This document shows positions 37,189 to 48,736 of a DNA stretch of 64,000 bases, piece by piece. Each line of letters opens with the position of its first letter. Position 1 is the stretch's first letter. Source of the DNA: Monosporascus cannonballus (taxonomy: Eukaryota > Ascomycota > Sordariomycetes > Xylariales); NCBI GenBank assembly GCA_004154925.1, contig QJNS01000288.1, positions 29,196 through 93,195 on the forward strand, in the 5' to 3' direction. A model generated the notes under the pieces. It was not told the origin of the DNA. It did not search any database and worked only from the letters and a program-made list of their open reading frames with translations. Both the position numbers and the translations under genes were made by a program.

Positions 37189-37501
37189 ATTGTGAATGTG
37201 GCCCAGTATGTGAGTAAAACCGTTCCTAGCTGTGATGTCACTGACTAACTACGTTGCCTCTCTCATAGAATGTTAGTGGCTCATCACCCCTTTGCATCCC
37301 AGCCCACACGCTATTCATCTCGCAGATCGCAGCTAAAGACAGATCTACCTAGTTGGTGAGTATATAACTTCATGAAGCTGCAAGTAGGGTGTAGTATGCT
37401 GACTATATCCAGACTGTAAGTCCCTCGTATCCTAACCTCGAATTACAGAGTCAGTTGATATTTTTCAGCATGCAAGCACTCTCAATGACGAATGGGAATC
37501 C

Positions 37502-39418
37502 ATGCCGGGTAACGAATTTGCAGTCCGATTTCTTAATTCGATTGGGCGGGATAAGGTCAAACCAGAACAACAAACCGTTATTCCTTCCTTGTGTCCAAGC
37601 TGCAGTGTCATCGATTCTACCCCAGTGTTCAACGGCGAGTACAATGTTGCAGACCTGGAACTGATGTCACACAGTTGTGATTTATGTAATCTCCTCTTTA
37701 AAACACTGGATAGTGCCGGTATAAGACCGCCCAGAGTCATCACGCTGAGCCACGACGGGGGCACGGTGGGTATTAAGCATGGCCCAAAGCTCCTCTCGAT
37801 ATATGTAGAACCAGGTATGTTTCCAACATTCAACTCTCTGGAGTCAGGCTGGCTGATCAGATAGGCTCGGATCCCCCCGAAGGCGCGCAGCTTGGGTTGC
37901 CAAAACTTTTAGAGCCAGCTAGTCCTGACCAGTTCACTCTCCTAAAACAATGGGTCAAGGTGTGCGATTTGAGTCACGAGATGTGTCGCCGCAAGGATGG
38001 TGATGTCCCAACCATGCCGACTCGTCTTATCGAAATTGGCAATACAATCAGGCTCGTAGACTCGGCTAGGATCGATCCGGCGCCTTATATCGCTCTCAGC
38101 CATTGTTGGGGACCACTTAAGGACAACGCAAAATTCTGCACATTCAAGTACAATATTGATCAGCTCAGAAGATCAATCGAGTTCGAGCGCCTCCCTTTAA
38201 CATTCAAGGACGCCGTCAGTGTTGTTCGCGGACTTGGATTCAGATATATCTGGATCGACTCCCTCTGCATTATTCAAGACGATCAGGGGGACTGGGAATA
38301 CGAGGCGGCGAGAATGGAGCAGGTGTTCAGTGGTGCGTACTTCACAATCGCAGCCAGCTCGGCCAAGTCATCCAGCGAAGGGTTTCTTTTACCGCGTAAG
38401 CCGCGTCCTTGCCTTCAGGTATCCGCGCAGAGCCTGAGACGGCTTTACGTGTGCCCGAACATTGATAATTTCCATAGAGATGTCGAATTGGGGGAACTAA
38501 ACCGTCGTGGGTGGGTGCTACAAGAGAGAGTCTTATCTCGGCGCTCGATTCACTTTACCTCAACTCAAATTTATTGGGAGTGCGGCGCTGGAGTGCATTG
38601 TGAGACCTTAACGCATCTTCACAAGTAAGTGCACCCGGGCCTGTTCATGTGTCGTATTTTCACCAAGTGCTAACGCTAAATTTAGCTCCAAGGCTGCCTT
38701 TTTAGGCGATGCCAACTTTCCCGAGTCCGCATTAGAGTACTATCGGGACGGAAGACAAGTGCTTGTACAGGACCTCTACGAACGGTACTCAGCACTAGCC
38801 TTCACAACGGCCTCGGATAGATCTGTGGCGATCCTCGGTCTGCAAAAGCGACTGGAGCGAGCTTTTCAGACGCAAGCCGCGTTTGGACTCTTTGCCGTAT
38901 ATTTTGGACGAGGCTTGTTGTGGCAGCGCCGCGGTATAAAGCCTATGAGGCGTATCGCCTGGCCGCCTGGCCGCCGCGTGCCTAGCTGGTCCTGGTTCTC
39001 CAAAGAGGGTCCTATCAAATACATGAGCCTTCAATTCGAGAAGATCGATTGGGCGGCTAAGCAGTTTAGAAGCCCCTTTCAGCGCCAGGCCGCTGTTGGC
39101 TTCAAGAAGCCATCAGATGCACGGGAGGACAGAGACCTCACCGCCCTGCGGGGGCGGGCCAGGATATTGCGCCTTACGAAGTTAGAAATGCTCGTAGGTA
39201 TCCGTTTTGATGCAGAGGAGGAATTCGATATCGACCGTTTGCGTTGTGTGGTTATTGGACGAGATAAGGCTGACCATGGTACGGATGACCCAAAGCAGCA
39301 TGTACTTGTTGTTCATCCGCTTGATTCACTGGAGAAGGGAGCTTACGAGAGGGTTGGAGTCGCATCCTTGAGGCCAGAACATGTAGGAGATGAGGGACCA
39401 TGGATTATAATTCGTTAA
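37502..39418 (+). CDS. HET-domain (heterokaryon incompatibility) protein
   Basis: Three exons, 37502-37814, 37865-38624 and 38686-39418, with introns of 50 and 61 bp (the second has GCTAAC near its 3' end), giving 601 aa. The N-terminus has the CPSC...HSCDLC cysteine pairs common in this class. The HET domain follows: YIALSHCWG near 178-187, TFKDAVSVVRGLGFRYIWID, SLCIIQDD near 235, ARMEQVFSGAYFTIAASSA, and LNRRGWVLQERVLSRR near 315-328. The C-terminal 240 residues include RRVPSWSWFSKEGPI, the usual end block of HET proteins. HET domains trigger regulated cell death after non-self recognition or act with NLR-type partners. No break was seen. It follows the kinase-like gene in tandem, which suggests shared regulation or function but does not prove it. 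Confidence 0.93.
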
Positions 39419-39823
39419 TTTGTCTAGTATATATGTTGATTATATTGCCGCGGGCGAAGATGTCTTGAACGTTTTTGCGGCATCCTAAGTGAGGGCCTAA
39501 GGTGAGCATCACCTATCATAGGACGCATTAACACGACATAATATGAACATCCGTCCATTGATACAATTAATATAGTATACAGTAGAAATTCGGAACCACA
39601 CAGTACTTCTAAGGAGTCCCTATCCTGTTAGAATTTCGTATCCGAGCCTCACTTAACACCTTCTCAGCCAACTTCGTGTCCCGTAATTGTTGCTGATAAT
39701 CAAGGCATGCATACTCTGCTGGGGGGTTCCTCTCAGGATCTTCGGCGTTACGAAAATGCTCCTATAACCCCCATTTAGATGACTGGTCTGGCAGTAGTAA
39801 GCTCGATTAACTTACGAACTGTA
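39419..39823. other. Non-coding DNA between the HET gene and the Fot1-like element
   Basis: About 400 bp containing the 3' UTR of the HET gene. No gene, RNA or repeat was recognised. It ends at the TA target dinucleotide (39822-39823) of the Fot1-like insertion. Confidence 0.5.
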
Positions 39824-40054
39824 AGATGACCCCCCCATCCGCGCAACACCCCATCAACGCGCCACCCCCCAACCGCGTTGTGCGTCGATCCACTTACTGA
39901 TTTCTTTCCATATAAAAAGCTTCTTAATAACGCTTTAAAAAATTGAAAAAATTATCTTTTTCTTTAGCAGAATTTGCGTTTTCGAACAATATGCAGCCCT
40001 TAGCTTAATTCCGTGCGGCGCAGGCGATTGACGAGGTAACACGTGGGAGGTCCT

Positions 40055-40430
40055 TATTACGACCCGACAAGCTCCGGTCTCAAGAAACGGTCAGGCAGGA
40101 GCATACGGGCCACCTCCCAGGTTACGTGACGGTAATTATTGCTAAGCCAGTGATCATCAGTGATCAAAGGTGATCCTAAGTAATCGTAATCACCACCAAC
40201 GGCGTAATCACGAATAATTAAGCCAAAAAGGAAAAGGATATATACGCTTATTAATTCCATAATTTAAATAACTTTAACTTGCAATATAATATCGTTACCT
40301 AAGGTACCCTTAGCATTACGAGACGTAATACGATTATTATATCTATTGCTTAGATTCCCACGAAATTTTTGTTAACATAAACCCGTTAACTTAAAATTTA
40401 ATAATTGGTTAAACCCTATAGCTTATCATA
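40055..40430 (+). repeat. 5' LTR of A3
   Basis: 376 bp, TATTACGACCCG...TTATCATA (RIP of TGTTACG...GTCACA). It contains repeated TGATC words. On the minus strand a 67-codon frame (40057-40260) is open and recurs in the other LTR copy at 54269-54472. Confidence 0.88.
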
Positions 40431-41339
40431 CGTTACAAACTTTTGTTTAATAATACCGTCAAACTTTGAACAATATTTAATACTGTTAAAATATCGACCA
40501 GTACTTAGGAAACCTTTATTTAGCAGTTTTAGGCTTAAATTTGGGAATTAGAAAAAAAATAAGACAACTTAGGGCTACGCCACTTACCTAACCCTCTCTC
40601 GCCCGTATAAAGCCAAAAAAGCCAGAACCTTACGATGGAAAAAATAACCCTCAAACTTTTTTAACTTAAATACGAATTTACCTTTGCTTCCTAAACCTTA
40701 GCGATTTAGCGGATATGGTCTTAACAATAGGAGCATACCTAATAGGAAATACGGCTGATTAATTTGAGCCTATTATGAAAAACTTCTTAAAAATAAAAAA
40801 AGCAAATAGGAAGGACTTTGTTAATGAAATCTTTTTAATTTATATTAATTTCGAAAATAAAATGCGCGATAATTTCGGCAATCCGGATAAAAAACGATTA
40901 ACGGCTTAACAACTTTTATAATTCCGACAAAAAGGACCTGTATTTAAGTACGCCGTAACCTTTAAGAATTTTGCGGCTAAGGCCGGATGGGAAAATAATA
41001 AAGCTAACGCCTTTATTGATATGTTTTATAAAGGGTTAAAAGATAATATAAAGGATAAGATTATTCGAATCGAACGATTAGTTGCCCTGGACCGGTATAT
41101 CGCAGAGGTAATTAAGATTGATAACCGACAGTTTGAGAGACGACAGGGAAAAAAAGGATAATACGCCCTATATTCGGGATATAAGTCCAACTAGGGGAAG
41201 AAACGAAACGCACCCCTTACTTCTTACGGAACGGCGCCAGGACTTATAGAACTCGGCGTTACCCACAGACAAAATTGGAGCCAAATTAAGTGCTTTAACT
41301 GTGGCAAAATGGGACATAAGGCTTATAAGTGCAAAAAGC

Positions 41340-41765
41340 TGTAACGAACCTGTCATACATCCACCTGGAGGTATGAGCAGTATCCGAAATAGGGTCTTAA
41401 TTTGCAGGTAACAATAGGGCGAAGAATAATTCACTAGGGGTCTGTTCGTTAAAGAGATTTAAAGACTTTTCCCTTAACTAGAGAACGGTATAGTTGCCTC
41501 TGAATTAAAAGCTTAGATTGATAGTTAAGGAACGAAAAATTAAGTAAGTAGTTATTTATATAGGAAACTTGAAGCTTTATATCTCCTTTTATTCTGCTGG
41601 TATAATATTGATTTTTTGGATTTGTTAGATTATTTAAATTATAATAATTTATATGATTTAATAAATTAATTAAATTATTTTAAGTTACGTAATTTAAAGT
41701 ATGGAGCTTTCCATTTTTTATAGCCCTGGGGCCTTTAGAACGGGTTTATTCGGAGATCCGTAATA
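41340..41765 (-). repeat. 3' LTR of B2
   Basis: TGTAACGAACCTG...GATCCGTAATA on the plus strand. R-U5 as in other family-B LTRs. The U3, with CCCTGGGGCC and GAACGGGT, is specific to B2. Confidence 0.9.
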
Positions 41766-41867
41766 TTATTTTTTTCTTTTCAGGATTTTTGTTCTAAAGA
41801 TAAAAAGGTAAACACTTTTTTTTTCTAATTGAAAATTGTTTTTTTTATCGTTAATTTATCATAGCGA

Positions 41868-42495
41868 GTCGAGCAGAAAAATCGACGCGTTAATCCCGTA
41901 CGAATTAACGTTAAATTTGCGATAACCGGTTTGCTTATATTCTTAAGTTTGGGTTCGAAATGTTATTTTGTTCCAGTTACCTTTTATTTGGAAAGTTTAA
42001 ATATTTTATAACGGAAAGTATTCCAAGCTGTTATTATTGTACCCGTTATTAACGTTATTATAACGGATTAATAATTATTATATCCTCGTTAAAAAATATT
42101 AATTTTAAACGTAACCGCTTTTAAAAGAAGCGTTATGCTGTTAAAAACGAACCTGTGAAATTATAGCGAAAATTTCAAAAGGAAATATCCAAAAAAAAAA
42201 ATAAGTTATAACGCTTATGTTGTTAGGAAAACATTTTGAAGGAAAAAAGGTTATAGCTGCTTTTCGAGAGTTATAAGTTGGACCAATTAGAAAAGCGGGA
42301 AAAGATGGAAAAAGAATAACGTTATGTAAAAACGGAATAAGCGCAGCTTGTTTTAAAGATAAACGCCATAATAGGGGCGTTTACTTCCTTTAACTGGAAC
42401 GTCGCAAGGTTGGATTTAAGCGGGGGACCGTTATCGCCTACGACGTTAACCGCGTTAAAAACGGTCGGTTAAAGTTTTGGTAGTAAAACATCTTA
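41868..42495 (+). pseudogene. Convergent antisense reading frame of family B (B2 copy)
   Basis: Collinear with the B1 antisense frame. It keeps LKFGFEM, a Cys/Tyr patch SCYYCTRY (B1: SCGCCTRR), the basic coiled-coil middle (DQLEKREKMEKE), and the end FNWN...LDLSGGPLSPTTLTALKTVG-like with terminal TAA at 42493-42495. It is heavily RIP-mutated with several TAA/TAG. The start is uncertain. Confidence 0.55.
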
Positions 42496-42499
42496 ACCA

Positions 42500-45400
42500 G
42501 GTTTATTATATTTATTAAATAGTTAAATAATTCCTATATATTTTCTTTAAGTAAATAATCCTTTTATTTAATTAAGTACTAGATTTTTAATTATTTTCAA
42601 ATCCAGTATTTATTTGATTTTATATTCGTTAAAATCTTTTTTAAATTTTAAATCTGTTTTTAACGGGGCGTTTTTAGGTGCTGGTTTAAGTAGAGAAATA
42701 TGGAAAATAGGGTGTATTTTTATGTTTTTAGATAGCGACAGTTCGTAATTAATTTTAAAAATAACTTTATTAATTTTAAACGAGCTAAGTTTTTTAAAAT
42801 TAAGTTTGTCGTTGAGTTTTTTCGTTTTGATTTGTGAAATATTTGAAGTTACGTTTTGTTTTTAGTATAATAAGTAAATTTTATTTCTTTTTATTAAAAT
42901 TAATCTCTTAATTTTTTTATTATAAAATTGGGTTATCCGTTATTAAAGGAATCGTAATTTATTTTGAAAATAGGCTCAGATTATTTTAATTTCTATTATT
43001 AATATTTTTGTTTTTAAGGTAATTTTAATAATTTTTGGTACCTTATTAAACGGTTATTTAAGTTATTTTGTTTTTGCTTTATGTCCGTATATAGTTGTAT
43101 AAAAAGATACGCTTATATTTTCGTTAATAGATATGTTGTAAGCGACTTGCGTTAGTGGTAAAAGTTTTACCCAGTTATTTTGTTAGTAATTAATATAGTT
43201 TCGTAAATATTATTTCAGAGTTTGATTAAGTCGTTCTGTTTGATTATTTGTTTGGGGATAATACGTTATTAAGAATTTAAGTTTGGTACCGATTTATTTA
43301 AAAAAGTTGGTGCTAATGTGATGATATGCACAGCTAGTCCTTATAAGGTGGATTAAGGTGTCCAAACCCCAATTGGGGGTTTGGAATTGCTGACCTTTTG
43401 GTATTGTGGCTAGCGTCGCACCTTCGTTATCTCACAGCTAAATTTTGAAATAAAAAATGTGTTTTTGTCGGAAATAATTTTTTCTGGTATTTTATGGTTG
43501 TTTAAATAGTATTTGATAAAGGCGTAAGCCAATTATTTTGCCGTTACGTTTTTTTGAAAGGTAAAAAGTACTTATATTTGGTAAGTTTGTCGATTATTAC
43601 CTATATTTCGTCGTATTCGATTCCAGCGATTGGGTTTTTAAATGGAGGTAGGCTAGTGATAAAGTCCCAAGTTATGGTGTTTTATGTTTTATTAGGAATA
43701 TCGGTGGGTTATAATAACCCGTAAGGTTTATAGCGTATTGTTTTAGCTTTGTTGCAAATATTGCAGTTTTTGACGACTGTTTTGACCATACGGCGTAGCT
43801 CAGGGAAATTATATTTTTCTTATAGCCGTCGGATAGTTTTAAAAATTTTTTGGTATCCGTATAATAGGTTTTCGTGGAATTTTTTTACGAATTGTTTTTG
43901 TTAATCTTTAGGAACATAGATTTTGCCATGGTATAATAGTTAGTCCTTTAATTATCCCTTTAGCTGCTAAAATTCTTTAAGTTTTTTTGTATCGTAAAAA
44001 TTTCGAAACTGTGTTAAAAGTTCGGAAGATGGTTTCTTTAAAACTTCGTATAACTGTATAATGTTATCCTGTTTATATTATAATATTTACATACTTTTTT
44101 TGGGAACTTTAGAATTATAATCGCTTTTACAATTAAGAATATCTGCCTAAATGTTTTTTTTTGATATAATATATTTTGAAGTTAAATCTTAAGAAGAAAA
44201 TTATTTAAGTTTCATATTTTTTATTTAGTTTTTATGCTTTTATAAATTAGGTAAGGTTTTTATAATCAAAGTAAATATTAAAAGTTTTCTTCGTTCCGTT
44301 AAGGAAAGGTTTTTATTTTTTAAAAACGTTAACGATCGCCAACAATTTTTTATTATAAATTAAGTATTTAAATTCTATATTTCGGAATGTTTTTAAATAA
44401 TATGTCATTAAATACTATTTATTATTATTTTTTAGTTGTTTTAGGACGGTACCTAATATAGAATTTGAAGTATCCGTTTTTAAGCGTTTCCTTTTATCGG
44501 CGTTAGGTAATCTTATTATAAGTCCGCTGGGAATTACATTCTTTAATATTTGGAATATTTTTTTCGTATTTTTTAAGAGTTTAAACTTTTTCTTTACGTA
44601 TTTTTTAATGGTAAATTTCGTTAACGGCCTAATTATATTTCCGTATCCCTTAATTAGGTTACGTACGTAATCCGTAAATTTTAAAATTTACCGGATATTT
44701 ATAACGGTCGCCTTATTAAGAATGGGTTAATTCTTAATTATTTCCATTTTAAAACGTTAAATCTAAATTTAGCCGAGGGTAAGAATATATTCTAGAAAAT
44801 CTAGTTTTTACGTATGCCATATACTTTTGGCTGGGTTAATTCGGATATTTATTTTGTTTAGCGTTTAAAGTATTTAAGTAACTTATTTTTTGTACATTTC
44901 CAGAATTTCGGAATAAATAAGGATATCGTCGAAATAGATAAATATAAACTTATTTAGAAATTTTTTGAACGTAATTATAATTAGGCGTTAGAAATTAGCG
45001 GGGGCATTGGTAAGTCCTATAGGTATTATTTTATATTCGTAAAGTCCATGTATTATTTTAAATGCTGTTTTCTATTTTTTTTCTTTTGGTTATTTTAATA
45101 TAATAATAACCGTTTCGGAAATTAAATGCAATAAACTATTTAACTTTGCTAGCGTTTTTTAACGTATTTATAAGAGTTAAAGGATATTCGTTTTTAATCG
45201 TAATATCGTTTAACTGTTTATAATCGATTTTTTTTTAAAAACTAGGTTTTCGTTTTCGTTAACCTTTTGCTTTTTATCTTTAATTTTTAATATTATAAGA
45301 ATAAGGTATCTAGCAAGAGAATCGGAAAGTTGGATATTTTTTTTCAAGTTAAATTAAATATTTTTTTATAAGGTTTTTAATTTATTAGAATTTATATGGT

Positions 45401-47650
45401 AAATTTTGTAAAGTTTAAAATAATATCCTTTCTTAATAGGTATCTTATAATCCTATTAATTATATGGTAGTAGCTTGTAATCTTTTTTATCCTTAAATAA
45501 TCTTTTAAATCGTCGATATTTAAGTAATACTGTAAAGGCTTAATTTGCAATTTGGATTTCCTTAATAATATAGCAAATTTTTTGGTTGTTTTTTTCGGGT
45601 AATTTATTTTCCCATAAAAAATTGGATATTTTTAGTTAATATATAAATTACTAAATCTGAACCATAATATTCTCAGAATAATATCGTATCCGGAAATATC
45701 GGCAATATTTAGCGAAATCCGCTTTTGGTATCCTTAAATCTGTACTAAAAGTTTTTTAATTTTCCGTAAAATTCGTCCGTTTTCGTATATAAATAAACTT
45801 CCATTTACTGTACTTAATTTGTAAAACTTTAATTTATATTTCCGGGGAATTTGGTATTTTTCTGTTATTATAAGAAAAATAAAATTACTTTTTGCTTTTA
45901 AATCGATTATAGTTTTAAATGTTTTATTTTTGTATTATAAAGGAATCTCGATTTGGTTACGTAATTTCTTAGTTATTTTACATAAAGTTTTATATGCTAA
46001 GGTTTTTCGATATCTTATTTTTAAGGGTTTTTGTTATTTTTTAATTGGTATAATCTGTTTCCGAAAAAGCGTTTCCATTTTCGAGCCTTTTTAGCCGCAT
46101 ATTTGGTACAGTAATTATCTATGCATTTGTACTATTTGTTTTGCCTGACTGGTATCCGAAAATAATCGTTTTTTTTTGGTTTAATCTATGGTTTTATACT
46201 TTCTGAATTATAAAGTCGGAAAGGTGTATTTCCGAAAAAAATATTTCTATATTTAGGAGCTCGTATTAAATATAAAGCGTCGGGGCGTAACATAAATATC
46301 CTTACGATATAGCTTTGCAACTCCGTTTTGAATTAGGATATAAGTAACAAAACCTGGGGTATTTTGGTTATCGGAAGGTTTCTGTGTATCGGTACGCGTT
46401 ATCTGGTTCGGTAGGTATTTTTTTGTTTTATCTAGGCCAAAAGTTATTATTTTTTTTAGCTTTAAAATGGACGAAATAATCGTCGTAATAATAAACGGTA
46501 AAGTATAGCAGGTTGTAAAAGTTTATCGGTAGTGTTTTCCGGTAAATGGTATATTTTGGGAACTTATAAAGCTCCGGGAATATCTGTCCATAATTATTAA
46601 TATCTGGTCGAAATTAACCGTCCTTTATGTACATTTTATATTTCCGGAAATCAAGGTAATACTGGCATCCTAATTCCATAGCTATTTTGGAAGCCGTCTG
46701 TCCTGGGTGATATTTATAGGTTCTAACTTTAAAATCCTAGCAGATGGGATAATCCTCGTATTTTGGGATATTGTTCTGGATCTGAATAATTATGGCAATA
46801 ATAAATTCTGGCTGGAAAGAAGTCGAGTTAATTTTTTTTCTTTCTCGTTTGCTTTATTATCTATTTTTTGTTTAATTATTTTAACTTTTTTCTGGGGTTA
46901 AAAAATTTCTTTTTTTTTTGGAATTCTTTTTGATAGGGGAATAATATTCGCTTTTAAAATGCCCCTTTTTGTTACAATTAAAACATTTTACTTTGGATTT
47001 GTTTTTCTTGGGCTTTTTCGAAACGGAACTTGCTTTTTTTTAAGGTTTGCCCTTATTTTTCTTAATTCGGTTATTGGAGTTCTTATTGTTATTTCGTTTG
47101 CCGGTCTCTTTTTTTTCGAGGTACCGATTAAAAGTACGTCGGTCGGCAATAATAACCTTATTTATATATTTTATAAAAAAATTTATTTTAGGTTTTATAT
47201 ATAATTCGTTTTTAATTTAAGGTTTTAAACTGTTATAATAAAGATAAAATAATACGTTTTTTAACAAATTAAAAATAGCTATTAAATAATTAAACTTAAT
47301 TGTATATTCGGATATTAACTTAATTTAACGAAAAAAATAAAATTACTTAATTATATATTATTTTTTATTTAAGTTTTCGAATAAAGTTCGCATTTTTTCT
47401 TTAAAATATTTATATTTATTAAAAATATAATTAGTTATATCCGAAAATTTATCGAGATAATTTTGTAGGTAATTTTTTATAATAGGTTCGAATTATAGGA
47501 AAATTTTTTCGATAAATAATTAAAAGATGGCCATTATCTTTTGGTAATCCTCCGTTAGAAAACTTTTATAAAATTTAAAGTAAAGTTTAATTTATACCAG
47601 GAATTCTTTTATATCTATAAATCCATTATAGGGCTTAAGGGGAGTTAGTT
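42500..47650 (-). pseudogene. gag-pol of B2, RIP-inactivated
   Basis: Minus strand. Gag is near 46915-47650 with a zinc knuckle CFNCNKKGHFKSEY, in which only the last Cys is lost. The RT motif near 44925-44960 still reads IYFDDILIYSE, the catalytic YxDD intact. The integrase region near 43150-43320 and 43437-43900 is split by the 121-bp insert. Stops occur throughout. Confidence 0.78.
43316..43436. mobile_element. Short 121-bp insert with imperfect inverted ends, free of RIP
   Basis: Alignment with B1 (around 23390-23420) shows 121 extra bases in B2 integrase. They are bounded by GCTA (43312-43315 and 43437-43440), or minimally TA. The ends TGTGATGATA and (reverse complement) TGTGAGATAA are similar. 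The interior has a palindrome-rich AACCCCCAATTGGGG-like core, normal CA content and normal GC inside strongly RIPed DNA. It is a MITE-like or SINE-like short element of unassigned family. Confidence 0.7.
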
Positions 47651-48310
47651 TATAACTCTTAATATCAGGCATTCCGTGGTAATTGGGAAGTGGCATAATT
47701 CCTTCCCGTAATTGATTTACGCTAAATAATGGCAGGATTGAAATTTTCCGTTGTTATGGTCGTTCCTTTTCAAACGAAAGCGGTTGGAAACCATTTTCTT
47801 GGCTCCGTTCTCCGGGTGAGCCGAACTGCGGAAAAGCCGGTTTCTTTTTTTTAGCAAGCCGAATATTTTTTTTTTTTCAGGCTTTTGACTTTTTGGGCCA
47901 GAAGGTCCAATCTTTCTTCTATAGTAAGTTCTTTTTTTTTCCTTTAGAATCTCGGTTCCGTATTTTTCCTCAGCCCCTTCTTTAGCTATCTCCTTTTCCG
48001 ATTTCTCTCCCTGGACTTCGATGGTATCCTTAAGGGCCGGGGTAGGTTGTTATCTGGGTTACGAAGATGGTTCTCCTTAAGATCGAATAATAAAGGGTGC
48101 CATATTATTAATTAATTAAAGAACTTTTTTTAGGGGTGATAAATCGTTTAATCTGGTTATTAATTCCTTATTAGTTAATAACGGGGATCAAATTTGCTAT
48201 TTATTTTCTGAATGTCGTCCTGTGTTATTATTTGTACTGGGTTTAAAAAAGCTTATGCTCTAACTGGACGGTAAATTATTTGTCGGCTATTAATTAAGGA
48301 GTTATCAAAA

Positions 48311-48736
48311 TATAACGAACTTATTATATATCCATTTGGAGGTATAAGCAGTATCCGAAATAAAGTCTTAATTTGCAGGTAACAATAAGGCAAAAAATGA
48401 TTTACTAGGGGTTTATTCGTTAAAAAGATTTAAAGACTTTTCCCTTAACTAAAGAACGGTACAATTGCCTCTGGATTAAAAGCTTAAATTAATAGCTAAG
48501 GAACGAAAAATTAAGTAAATAACTATCTATATAAAAAACTTAAAGCTTTATACCTTTTTTTATTCTGCTAGTATAATACTGATCTTTTGGATTTGTTAGA
48601 TTACCCAAATCACAATGATCTGTATGATTTAATAGATCAGTTAAATCATTTTAAGTCACGTGACTTAAAGTGTGGAGCTTTCCCTCTTCTGCAGCCCTGG
48701 GGCCTCCAGAACGGGTCTACTCGGGGATCCGTAACA
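48311..48736 (-). repeat. 5' LTR of B2
   Basis: 426 bp partner of 41340-41765, ending GGATCCGTAACA. The U3 side is nearly free of RIP, while the R-U5 side is mutated. Confidence 0.9.

Larger units (their letters stand above)
41340..48736 (-). mobile_element. B2: complete Ty3/gypsy chromovirus, family B
   Basis: 7397 bp, LTRs of 426 bp each (41340-41765, 48311-48736), and a perfect duplication AAAGC at 41335-41339 and 48737-48741. It is oriented against its host A3. Gag-pol is on minus, the convergent frame on plus. It includes a 121-bp foreign insert at 43316-43436, which explains why it is about 140 bp longer than B1 and B4. Confidence 0.92.

Noticed and set aside
32759..39823. Starship giant-transposon cargo
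   Set aside because: The kinase/HET/DUF6594 mix fits Starship cargo, but no DUF3435-type tyrosine recombinase captain or Starship ends were seen in the window.
46707..47204. Plus-strand frames of 64-81 aa in B2
   Set aside because: Complement of B2 gag including its zinc knuckle; not independent genes.
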